Position numbers and translations under genes: made by a program. Below, piece by piece: positions 1 through 9,489 of a stretch of DNA of 64,000 nt (its first letter is position 1; the number at the start of each line of letters is the position of its first letter). The notes below the pieces were generated by a model. The model saw only the letters and a program-made list of their open reading frames with translations, had not been told where the DNA came from and did not search any database. The DNA is from Isoetes taiwanensis. Taxonomy: Eukaryota > Streptophyta > Lycopodiopsida > Isoetales > Isoetaceae. The stretch covers positions 2,423,436 through 2,487,435 of the forward strand of contig JAJEKV010000012.1 of the NCBI GenBank assembly GCA_021234155.1, in the 5' to 3' direction.

Positions 1-880
1 CGCCGGGCCCACACCCCTTAAGATATGCAGCCTCACCTCGATGCCCTAGACACATTTTGTCGCTAAAGACATGCTGGCCAACCGCCAAGACTGTGGTGGT
101 TCTCATATCCTCTTCACGCCACCCCATGCCCTCGTGACTCACATATCGGGATACTGTGGGCGTCGCCCACCTACAAGTACCTAGGGGTGGAGTTCCCTCC
201 TCGCCTCCTGGCTGGAGGCGTCTATCCGCTATGGGTGAAAGAAGCCGAAAGCGCTTTATGCAATGCGTAACAACATCCACCAGCAGAGCTATATGATTGG
301 GGCCATCACGACCGTTCGCACCGGTCGAACTCGCCCTTCAGACGGGTCGAGGTTAGGGGCCTATTGCCTCTTTGACGACTGGAATGACTTGGAGCAGTGC
401 GTGAAGGCATTTTTGGCACGGGCACTTGGGTGAAACCTTCACTCCCCTATCGATTCGGGCCAAGTAGAAATCGATTCTTACGCTTCAACTGGCAGCCCTT
501 GATAGACACATCGCCTATTTTCGAAAAGTGGTTACTATGGGTGATGCTCGGCCCCGCGACCGGGCTTACACCGTGGCCATGAGTCCGGCAGCCGCTTAGG
601 GCCCTGTTGGGGGGTAAGAGATCGCTGGTTCGCCAGATGGAACGCGGCAGAGCACAGTGATGCGCATACTGGGTGCAAATGCCGATCGTGGACAAATCAC
701 TGGGAGTACCTAGATGCTTGTTTCCTTGGCAAGCTCGGGGACCCCATTGCTCTAGAGCAGGTCAAATGGCCCATTACAAAGGAGCACATCAACCCCGTGT
801 TAGCCCGGGCCTACGCCTCTACCACTGCGCTCCCAAATGCCCCCTGAAAAAGCCGCAGCTCATTGCCTCCATTCGCATCG
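1..880 (+). pseudogene. Degraded non-LTR reverse transcriptase C-terminal fragment
   Basis: GC-rich stretch whose plus-strand frames, read with shifts, resemble the part of a plant RT that follows the YxDD box. I see a YLGVEF-like motif near 175-195, an AMRNNIHQQ-like helix near 260-290, and then a QCVKAFLARALGV stretch near 395-435. The last matches the helix before the RT thumb in R2-like or Physcomitrella-type elements. A further coding-like block (PITKEHINPVLARAYA) lies near 770-820. No frame stays open across the region, so it is a relic. It differs in base composition and lineage from the L1-like LINEs elsewhere in the window. The family call is by motif resemblance only; an unrelated decayed gene is possible. 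Confidence 0.45.
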
Positions 881-1226
881 TGCCCACCATCTTCGCGATC
901 GAGACGGCAGTGGATTGGGGAGCCCCGCCAGAGCTGCTCGCTGGCCGGGCCAAACGGTGCCGCTTGAGGATGAGTCTCACACTTTCCGAGTTGAGTTGCC
1001 GCTCGGGCCGATTCGGGCCGACACGCCCCTTAGTACTACTGACGTGCCCTTGCATTTGCCGATGAACACACCGCCAAGATGCGTGCCCCGGGGTCATACA
1101 TCCAGAGGTAATTGGACTCGCGAGGTCACCTTTGCCCCCACCGGGTTGTCCACGACTAGGCACTACGGGTGGTGCATGACCGTATATATTGGGATGTTTC
1201 GCATTTTATATGATTAGCACGCTTTG
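881..1226. other. GC-rich stretch with no recognised content
   Basis: Overlapping short ORFs occur on both strands, as expected for GC-rich noncoding DNA. I recognise no domain. It is probably the tail of the RT relic to its left. Confidence 0.3.
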
Positions 1227-1310
1227 TCACAGGCCGATTGTCGCCCGCGGTTTTTCCTCGAAAACCCTTTCGGGCGGGGTTTTTAATCCGGGTAGTAATC
1301 CGCTTGTCGC
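1227..1310 (+). repeat. Conserved hairpin block shared with the inverted-repeat elements
   Basis: Contains TTTTTCCTCGAAAACCC followed by GGGCGGGGTTTTTAAT. The A4C3 and G3-4T4-5 arms can form a hairpin. The same block recurs at about 3450-3500 (plus), 24178-24215 (plus, decayed) and 24548-24600 (minus). In those copies it lies in the 3' half of the ATTCTAGAAT-bounded elements, so this is probably a fragment of that family. Confidence 0.55.
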
Positions 1311-1740
1311 TTTTTTGTATTGGGTCCCATAGACCGATTGGTCTCCGTGGACGATAAAAGTAACTTCCTTCCTTCCTTCCTTCCCACCTTGAATTGATGC
1401 TATCCGCAGCATCATGAGTCTTCCCACCTTGAAATCCTGCATTAACTTTACAATATATTTATTTACATAATTACTAGCTTATACAAGGTTTAAGCGATTA
1501 GTTCTGATAGTAAAATTATATTTACTCTAGGCTTTAACAATATTTACAACACTTACATACATCTTAACGTGGTTATATAAACACTAATCATAATTTAGAC
1601 AATGATGTTACATAGATAAGGTTTTGATTATCACACACGAGAATTAAACATGTGCTTCTTATTCTCTTCCTTGGGCCCTGCATTACCCTTAAAAGTATAT
1701 ATCAAAGATACACTAGACCATGCCTACCGAAGCCGCTCAC
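1311..1740 (-). mobile_element. Internal-region fragment of the gypsy-type element at 53-63 kb
   Basis: After a CCTT/TTCC simple repeat (about 1364-1384) the sequence reads CCACCTTGAATTGATG, as at 54803-54825 next to the 3' LTR. From about 1490 to 1735 it follows 55770-55990 closely: both share the TATATTTACTCTA block, the ACATAGAYAAGGTTTT block and GTGCTTCTTATTCTCTTCCT. The roughly 0.9 kb that separates these two blocks in the full element is missing, so this is an internally deleted relic. Confidence 0.65.
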
Positions 1741-2706
1741 ACAAGAAAAAACAATGCTCAATACTCTCAACCCTTTGCTTATATAAAGGGACGAGCTCTG
1801 AAATTGATTATCAATTTTATGGACTAGCTTGTTGACTCTGAGGCATCTATGGATCACTTGCCACCACAAAACTGCCACTTTGGGATGAAGCAACTTATCC
1901 CATACCCATGTCCAAACACTTTTCCACTGTGGCTAAGGGACCTGAAGATGCCATCTATTAGACGGAGGCAAGATTTCAGAATGCAGAAGCAATTTATACA
2001 TAGAAGAAACAAAGCGCCCTGGCTTGATACCCTGATGGCAATCCCATATAGTTACTTCAATTTGTGGGCCAGAATCCTGTGGCAACAATGCAGCAATACG
2101 AGTCCAAATTACTCTATCCCATTTGTACAATAAGAATTTTGTTCTAAATGCTTCCCATGACATGAGATGACCAGACTCATATCAAGCTGCAATAGTGCTT
2201 ATACCAGCTGCTATCCATCGCCATTGTGTCTTTGGATGAACAATAATACTTAGAGGCACATTCTCGTGGAGTGTCCTGCAAAGGGATCCACTAGCATGGA
2301 GTAGACAACTGAAGACAAGCCTCAGGATTGAAATGAAAAAGAGATCTGACAGTGTCCCAAGCAGCAAGCAACCCCTTTAGAAAGGGAGAAGCATTAGGAT
2401 ATGTATATAATAAAGCAAAGCCCAAGGAAGGAGAGGCTTAATGGTGGCCTTATGAAATGGAAGACAATGCTGAATCGACTACATCAGCAACCTCAGGCCA
2501 GGAGAATCATCCTTACCAATGAGAATCCTCCAAATAAACTTCGATATCATCACCTTACTTTGGAGGTGAAAATCCAACATTCCAAGACCACCAGCTGCCT
2601 TAGGTTTAATGCACTTCTCCCAAGCTACCTTGACCACAACTCCTAATTCATTTCCACTCCAAATAAAATTCCTGGCGATCGCATCGATCCGAGACATCGG
2701 ATCGCC
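1741..2706 (-). pseudogene. LINE ORF2 C-terminal part, interrupted downstream copy
   Basis: Minus-strand frames carry the post-RT region of a plant L1-like LINE. At 2697-2479 there is an IARNFIWSG motif, then WEKCIKPKAAGGLGM, the usual FxWxG..K..W..IC.PK.EGGLG signature. The zf-RVT region follows near 2163-1933 and 1893-1700, with VAVLWWQVIHRCLRVNKL matching the WxxxxxxLxTxxxL helix. Several frameshifts and stops are present. The upstream part continues at 4095-3712; two inverted-repeat elements (2707-3711) sit between them. Confidence 0.75.
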
Positions 2707-3028
2707 ATTCTAGAATGGGACGAGCATGCATGTCATGCATGCATGCGGGCGGCGCATGCCCGTTTTGGGTTGGGAGTTCGCTATTTCAGCGTGTTTCCAG
2801 ATCCACGCCTCATCGGCGCTTCCTCTTCTCTCGCCAGCACCTTATTCTCTTTGAATTGTTTCCGTGCGGGGAGGGGCTTCTTCCCACTCGGGTTTAGCCA
2901 ATTTGGCGATCTTTCTTGCTATCCTTTATCGGCCTTTGGCCTCGCCCCGTGACCTCGCCCTGATCCTAGTTTGTAAGGAAGTTCTCTCGGTAGCGCTTTG
3001 TTGGTTTTTGCGAGTCCCATTCTAGAAT
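2707..3028 (+). mobile_element. Short inverted-repeat element, copy A
   Basis: Begins ATTCTAGAATGGGACGAGC and ends GCGAGTCCCATTCTAGAAT, giving near-perfect terminal inverted repeats of about 17 bp. It is 322 bp long and noncoding. It shares its first ~150 bp and last ~60 bp with copy B and lacks the middle of B, so it looks like an internal deletion derivative. It lies inside the minus-strand LINE relic. Superfamily is unknown, because no clean target duplication is visible. Confidence 0.7.
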
Positions 3029-3070
3029 CGCATCGATCCGAGACATCGGATCGCCATTCTAGAATGGGAC
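3014..3070. promoter_or_regulatory. 57-bp nested palindrome with two HSE-like TTCTAGAA cores
   Basis: The outer arms GTCCCATTCTAGAAT (3014-3028) and ATTCTAGAATGGGAC (3056-3070) are perfect reverse complements. Inside them, CGATCCGA (3034-3041) and TCGGATCG (3046-3053) form a second perfect pair around GACA. Each outer arm contains TTCTAGAA, which satisfies the TTCnnGAA core of a heat-shock element. The structure is the junction between copies A and B. Function is an inference. Confidence 0.7.
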
Positions 3071-3711
3071 GAGCATGCATGTCATGCATGCATGCGGCGG
3101 CGATGCCCGCTTTTGGGTTGGGAGTTCGCTATTTCGGTGTTGCAGCCAGATCCACGTCTCATCGGCGCTTCCTCTTCTCTCAGCAGTACCTTATTCTCTT
3201 TGAACCCACCCTCCCCCTTCTTTGTTTATTGTACAAGTTTTGTTTATCATGTTTTTCCACCTTTGGGTGATGCTTTTTCTCCACCACCGGGTGATGCTAT
3301 TCTTCGGTATGTTTCTCGCTTGTTGTGTTGGTGATGTGCAGGTACAGGTTGGCGAGCGGCATCCGTTTCGACTTCTCCATGCGGGGGTTTTTGGGAGCGA
3401 TTCTATGCCTTACGTTTGTCTAAGCCCCTTGCCGAAGGCTTATCACTAGGGTTTTTCCTCGAAAACCCGAAAGGGCGGGGTTTTTTAATCCCGGTGATAA
3501 GCTTTCGGCAGGTACATCAGCCACTCATCTATTTAGCATTGTATTTGTTTTGGGGTCCAAATGATATAATTGGATTTTTCCTTTATTTTCGGTGGGTAGT
3601 TCGAGATGTGTGCGGCTACCCATCGGCCCACCATTGTAGAAAATCTGCTGAGATGAATGAGAAGCCTATCTAGGGCGCTTTGTTGGTTTCTTGCGAGTCC
3701 CATTCTAGAAT
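3056..3711 (+). mobile_element. Short inverted-repeat element, copy B
   Basis: 656 bp bounded by ATTCTAGAATGGGAC and GTCCCATTCTAGAAT. In order it holds a GCATGCATG-rich 5' segment, a CCACC..GGGTGATGC minisatellite stub (about 3258-3298), the TTCCTCGAAAACCC/GGGCGGGG hairpin block (3450-3500), a TTTCGGTGGGTAGTTCG segment and a GATGAATGAGAAGCCTATCT tail (3652-3671). The same order recurs in the plus-strand copy at 23732 and, inverted, from about 25345 down to 24400. No convincing protein is encoded. Confidence 0.7.
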
Positions 3712-4095
3712 ACACACAATCTCATCCAACTTACACTGAGGAGCTAATAGAGCAGATGCCATGTAGACATGAGTAATACTAAGAACACATTTAGCTACAG
3801 TGATTCTTCCAGGCATGGATAGTTTAGCTATATTCCACCAAAATAAGTGCTTTTGCAACTATGTAATAATTTCATCTCAAGCATCTAAAGCAAAGACGTG
3901 AATTCCGATAGGGATACCAAGCACCTTCGTGGTATTGCCATGCAAAAGAATCTTCCATGGATAGTCCAGAATACCGGGAGGGATGGGATTGTCCAACATC
4001 CACAAAGCAGTACACTTTTGCCAACCCACAAGAACTCTTGATGCTAAGGAGAATGTGTCTAACAATAGCTTAGCATTATGAGGATTTGCACTCAA
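3712..4095 (-). pseudogene. LINE ORF2 middle part, upstream of the nested insertion
   Basis: The minus-strand frame 4095-3877 reads LASRVLVGWQKCTALWML, then KVLGIPIGIHV, matching the region after the RT YADD box where plant LINEs have KYLGxPxG. The frame 3858-3670 continues with LSMPGRITVAKCVLSI and VYMASALLAPQ, the usual LSxAGRxxLIxSVL motif. It ends at LDEIV where copy B is inserted and resumes at RIDAIARNFIW beyond 2707. The RT core itself is absent: the sequence switches to the tandem array at about 4096. Confidence 0.78.
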
Positions 4096-4880
4096 TGTTG
4101 AAGTGCACCCTTGTGGTTTATCTGGACGGCACCTAGTGGTTTAACTGGGCATCGCCTAGTGGTTTATCTGGATATTGGAGGAATATGCCTTGAGTTCAAA
4201 TACTATTGGTATAAATACTGTAAGTACCATTGCACTCGATGTTGAAGTGTGCCCTTGTGGTTTATCTGGACACCATCTAGTGGCTTATTTGGACATTTCC
4301 AAGTGGTTTATCTGGACATTGGAGGACTATGCATTGAGTCCAAATACTATTGGTGTAAGTATAAAGTATTTATACCAAAGGCCTTCGCACTTAATGTTGA
4401 TGTGTGCCCTTGTGGTTTATCTGAACACTACCAAGTGGCTTATCTGTGCATTGGAGGAATATGCATTGAGTCCAAATACTATTGGTATAAATACTACCAA
4501 AGAACGTTTGTATTCAATGTTGAAGTGTGCCCTAGTAGTATATTTAGACACCACCTAGTGGTTTATCTGGACATTGGAGGAATATGGATTGAGTCCAAAT
4601 ACTATTGGTATAAATACTCCAAGTATTTAAACCAAAGGACCTTTGCACTCTATGTTGAAGTTTGCCATTGTGGTTTATCTGGACACCACCTTGTGGTTTA
4701 TCTGGATACTACCAAGTGGTTTATATGAACATTGGAGGAATATGCATTGAGTTTAAATACTATTGGTGTAAATACTTCAAGTATTTATACCAAAGGACCT
4801 TTGCACTCAATGTTAAGGCGTGCCCGTGTGGTTTATCTGGACACTACATAGTGGTTTATCTAGACACTATCTAGTGGCAC
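4096..4880 (+). repeat. Tandem array of a roughly 130-180 bp unit with TATA palindromes
   Basis: Repeated phrases are CCCTTGTGGTTTATCTGGAC, TGGAGGAATATGCATTGAGT and CCAAATACTATTGGTATAAA, about five imperfect units. Full units contain an inverted repeat such as TTGGTATAAATACT, a short spacer and AGTATTTATACCAA, so a TATAAATA-type motif faces both ways. Units also vary in the number of short GTGGTTTATCTGGACACTAC sub-repeats. The same satellite returns at 43085-44530. Overlapping ORFs in several frames are repeat artefacts. Confidence 0.85.
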
Positions 4881-7023
4881 GTATTTGCCTCCAAAACTAT
4901 TTGCTCTAGACTTACGATCTACAGCCATGAGTTTGTATCTTGCAGGATCGGATTTGAAGACCAGGTATAGGATTTTGAGCTGTTTGTTGATGGTTTCTAT
5001 CTAATACTGCTCTTAATATTCCAGGTCGTCATTTGAAATCGATTTGCATCATCAAGTTTCGGATGATGGTGAAGCCATTTCGTTTGAATGATGATAAACC
5101 ATTTTTTAATTTACATGGAAACATCACAAATTTATTGGGGTGGATCTGGTCTGTGCGGATGCAATAGCCTTAGAATCGTGTCTCTATCTGCATGACAAGA
5201 ACCATGTTGGTGTTGGTGGAGTTTCGTCCTCTGGCCTTCTCCGAGATCTACAACCTAGATCACAAGTGATCTTGAAACACTTTAAAACAATCTTAATAAC
5301 TAAGATGGATGGATAATTTGCTGCTGTCTTTTGAGAAAAATGGTCAGGGAATTGATTGAACAAGGCAAAAACAACAAGCTGTTATATAGGGAATATGGAC
5401 TCCCGAACTCTCAATCTATGGAAATTTGTTTCCATTTTCTAATGTTGTGGTTTCTTTAGTTCTTCATCTCTTTATTAATGAATTTGATCTATGACAAGTT
5501 GTTTTTCCCATTGCCACAATTTTGAGGTCACTCTGTAAGGACTTATTTCACAAGGCTTTTATCTGATGCGAAGGTTCGTTATCTGATAACTTTGTTATGA
5601 TAAGGAACAAGGATCTAAATTCCTTTCTTGCTAATGAAGGGGATGCAAATGTTCTACTACCTTTTTTATGCGACACATGCAAAACAAAGCATTTGGAGGA
5701 AGGATATCAAGGTATGACATTTTAAAGCATGCTCAAAAGAATCTGTTTTTATGTATAGGTGCAGTGCATTTAAAGAGTACCAACAAAGGATCTAAAACAA
5801 CATAGAGGTGTTGAGGAATTGATGGCACAGTTGCATCAAGCAAGGTCAAGAGGAACCCAATGATAACAGTGACAGCTTGGTTAGATTTGGTTAAACTATA
5901 TAGCTATAACAAGATGAAAATCTTATATATGTGAGAAAAGATGGTTAGTTGTAGAGAAAAGTCAGCAGTTATTAAGATTCGCTCTGGATATGCAACTCAA
6001 TTTAGTTGAGGACCTTGGAGACAACAAACGAGGGATAGACTATTATACTATTGGTGTGCACAAGACAGATGAGAGCTCTACCAGTGTCCCTTATGTGATG
6101 GCATGGAACATATTTTCTTAGGCCTGAAGGGCCATTAATCAAACTGTAAAATCACTTTTTGCTTTATTTATGTGCAAGGCACAAAAAATCATCTCTCAAT
6201 GAAGGAAAAAGCACCACTAATGGGATCCACTTTTGGAACCCAACTGAAATTCCTTACTCTACGACTGGGCCTGGTGGACTTGTTCTGGCAGTCACAAATA
6301 GCAAAGTATAATACATCACTTTGTTGCAGAGTCCAAATATTGGAAAGATGTGGTGTTGTCCCAAAGTTAGAATTGTTGTATTTGACAAAGAGTTGAGACG
6401 TAAAGAAACAAGAAACATCGCTCATGTCATTCTGCAAAAGATCAAAATTAGCATTTGATGGTTACAGGATTATACATATCATTAGGCAAATAGTCATAAC
6501 TCGTTGATGAATTCTTAGAACGCCAAATAGCAAGCCATACTCATTTCACACATCTATATGTTAAAGAGATATAGAAAGTTATCCAAATGGTATTAAGATG
6601 GTCCCCTTTCAATTTTAGCAAGGCAATGTGCATGTGTCTACTCCTTCATGCGTGCCTTTCTTAAACTTGTACTTATGGAGATACGTTGTGAAAAGAAGGC
6701 TTAGATATTTGACAAGTTCCTTTCTCTCAACTTCATTTATGTTTTACATCATTATTAACATCCTTTAGAGATTTTATAAAAAATAAGAGTACAAGGTCGC
6801 ATATACTCTAAATCTCTCCATTTGCGTTGCCTCATTGATCACCTACTAATCTCAAACATTTATTACAACTACATTCATTAGTTCCATCCATGCTTCCTTT
6901 AGTTCATCCTGCTTCAGGTTCATAGATAAACTGATCACATAATATTCCCATATTAACTAAACAACCTTATCTATTTTGTTTGTATGCTTGAAATATCACT
7001 CTTAATTCAAACGTATTATAATT
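4881..7023. other. AT-rich intergenic DNA with one exon-like island
   Basis: Mostly low-complexity noncoding sequence. Near 6215-6300 the plus strand encodes a coherent stretch (IHFWNPTEIPYSTTGPGG, then LVLAVTNSK) in a frame broken on both sides. I cannot assign it to a family. Near 6080-6120 the phrase CPLCDGMEHIF resembles a zf-RVT knuckle and may be another LINE scrap. Nothing else is supported. Confidence 0.35.
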
Positions 7024-7069
7024 ACAAGAAATTTATCGCGGCGGCCAAGGCCGCCGCGAACATTTCTTT
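7024..7069. mobile_element. 46-bp palindromic remnant like two fused CACTA ends
   Basis: ACAAGAAATTTATCG leads into a perfect palindrome, TCGCGGCGGCC-AA-GGCCGCCGCGA (7036-7059), and leaves as ACATTTCTT. ACAAGAAAT resembles the interior of a CACTACAAGAAA terminal repeat. A second copy with compensating changes lies at 44668-44712. The transposon reading is inference. Confidence 0.5.
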
Positions 7070-8470
7070 GGTTCCTAGCCTATTCAATTGCATCCATTAT
7101 AACCTTCCTAACCTGTTCATTTAAATCCACTATAACATCCAATGGTGAGAAATTCCCAATCAGAGAGCTAACTTCGGACCATTTCTTTTTGTTTAAACAT
7201 GTGTAGTTAGACCCATTATTAACTCCTAATCCTTCTAACTTGGCTCATCTATAGGCTAGGAATGCTAGGACTACTTGATGTATCAATTTGAGAAGATAGC
7301 TTGAAAACATGCAGGAGTATTGAACCCCCACTATTGCCTCGTGTTTTATGTACGTATGATAGATAGGTGCTATAGTCGATCACATGGGATTCCCACTATT
7401 GTCCGTCCCCGCATTTTTGTTTTCAACACCGATGATAGTCAATCGCGTCGCAGACTTCACAAGATCTAAGACATATTCCCCAAATAAAATGCGGGAAGTT
7501 CCCATTCTTGTATACATAATATGTGCATTATTTTGTAGAAATATAACCAAAATTATGTCAAAACACATCAACACTCTTCAATTGTCTACAATCAACACCA
7601 ACATTGTGCACTAATATGTCATGAGCCAAATGCTAAAAGTAGCATACTCCTCTCCTATTTGTCTATATACAATTAATATTGTTTGCTCATATGACCAACA
7701 AAGCAGGATACGCTTATTTAAGATATACAAAAAGTTTTATTAAGAAAACTCCCAAGTGCTATTTCAAAAAATATCTCAACAAACATATTATACTGACTGA
7801 ACAAACTAGGGCTTTCAAACCCTAACAAAATGCATCCTTCTATTATATTCCCACTCACTAATGCAGTCTACGTAAATATGGCAACAATAAAGTTGTTTTC
7901 TTGCATAAGAAATAGACATGCTAGTTTAGTTTCCTTCCTCTATACCGAACTTGCATAAATTTAAAGCCTGCAATTTAACATATTGTGCGGAATGGGTTCA
8001 ACAAACTTGGGACATGGCAGCGTTCTACCACATGGTTACATGTCAAATTTAAATATTGCATTTAAAAATTCAAGAACAATCTCATGTTGTCCAAGCTTGC
8101 CCAACGTTGATATATTTGAAATAATTGATCTCCAAATATATTTGATCAATTGCAAAACTTTGAAGAATGCTGGACTGCTTCAATCACTAGGTGACCATCT
8201 AGAAGCAATAAAATCGAGCACATTATGCACTATCAAAACCCCGCGGTATAAAGACAACTAAAAATATTGCACATGATGTCCTATTTTTAAGGATAGGAGA
8301 AAAAATTACCATGATATTCACTAGTACCCAATGACGCAAAATAACTTCAAAAGCTTATCTAGTTTATCTACACAGTGATGTTCGCAGCGAAGAAGAGCTT
8401 CTGCATCCATGCATGTCTTCTTGGAATTGACACAACATTTTAACGTATATAAGACACATTCATTAGATAA
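7070..8470. other. AT-rich intergenic DNA
   Basis: No protein family, RNA gene or repeat structure could be recognised. Short ORFs here lack any supporting motif. Confidence 0.4.
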
Positions 8471-8545
8471 ATAGAATAGAATAGTTTTTTTAACGTCCAC
8501 AGAGACCAATAGGTCATGGGACCCATACAATGGGCTAGTACAATC
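8471..8545. repeat. AATAG pentanucleotide run and a block shared with 1312-1362
   Basis: AAATAGAATAGAATAG is followed by a segment whose reverse complement (ATTGTATGGGTCCCAT..., then ACCTATTGGTCTC) matches the plus strand around 1315-1362. The two copies are inverted relative to each other. This is probably a shared transposon end. Nothing further is recognised up to the transporter exon at 9262, apart from a 37-bp direct repeat (about 9176-9248, ATGCATTTACATACAGAATT). Confidence 0.4.
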
Positions 8546-9261
8546 ATTATTACTAGGATTTGCTAGTAAAAGAAAATGAGAATACAAATTGTGAATCCAA
8601 ATATAAGGGAGTTCATACATCTCTCACACATCGGACCTTAAAAATGACCTCAAATGGGAAAAGCTACGTGGCATATACAGCTTTTACTCGATGCCAATAT
8701 AATGCACCCGCCAACCGACACAACTAAATCATATGGAAACCTATAAACCAAAAATGAAATTATGCAAACTAATACAGGCATAAGACAGACAAAGTGCAAA
8801 ATTCGCCAAACACTGTATCTATACTTGAGATTGTGTTTTCATATCCGCACTTCCTCATTCGGCCGAGCCGCTGTAATGGATAACTTATGTGGCCCCTTCA
8901 ACCTTTCGGGGCTAGTGTGTAATGATCCTTCACATATGTTGGGCATAAAAAAGATGCAGATGAATTTGGCCATATGCAAGTCAATCCATATATTCAAGAT
9001 TAGATTGTTTTACAGGATATTCAATCTTGTCATCTTTATAGGCATATTAGAGTTTGTAGATAATTAATGCAATGTGTTATAGCCAGGTAATGTTAGAACT
9101 ATTGTGCCTCATGCTTTCCGTTATGAAGCAGTATAGGACTTTATTCTTTTGCATATTTTACCCCATTTTGCAACATGCATATGCATTTACATACAGAATT
9201 GAATGTTGTTTATGCATATGCATTTACATACAGAATTGAATGTTGTTTATTAAGACTACAG

Positions 9262-9379
9262 GTTTTCATGGCAACGATTCTCTTCATTATACCAAACAAG
9301 CGTAGCCCTGGTGCGAAGCTTATGGATTGGGGTGGCTCCAAGCAACTCCCTTGGGACATAGTCCTTCTATTGGGTGGAG
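9262..9379 (+). pseudogene. Isolated exon of a tonoplast dicarboxylate transporter (SLC13/DASS)
   Basis: Bounded by ...ACTACAG and GTAATCC, canonical splice sites. The frame gives [15 protein letters not shown], then [20 protein letters not shown]. The (F/L)IIPxK...LMDW...LPWxIVLLLGxG arrangement is typical of plant tonoplast malate/citrate transporters (TDT), a membrane-embedded region of the Na/sulfate symporter fold. I find neither the following exon, which should begin with a FAxADG-like helix, nor earlier exons. The UBP14-like fragment lies 110 bp away on the other strand. An orphan exon fits a gene remnant or exon captured by a transposon; a gene with unrecognised exons is less likely. 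Confidence 0.65.
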
Positions 9380-9489
9380 GTAATCCATTGCTGCTGTGTT
9401 AGATAAGGAATTGAAGATTTATTTGTAGCCCTCGTTTTCAGGTTTAGATAATATTGCCATTCTCAGATTCGTGTTTTGCATTGGTGAAG

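Noticed and set aside
1364-1384. CCTTCCTTCCTTCC tract as a polypurine tract
   Set aside because: It is a simple repeat not adjacent to a TG-starting LTR; the true PPT of this family is the AAGGTGGGGAGAA seen at 54810-54798.
4175-4874. Long overlapping ORFs repeating VVYLDTT and GGICIESKYYW
   Set aside because: They follow the DNA tandem unit, are open in several frames and on both strands of the related array, and match no protein pattern.
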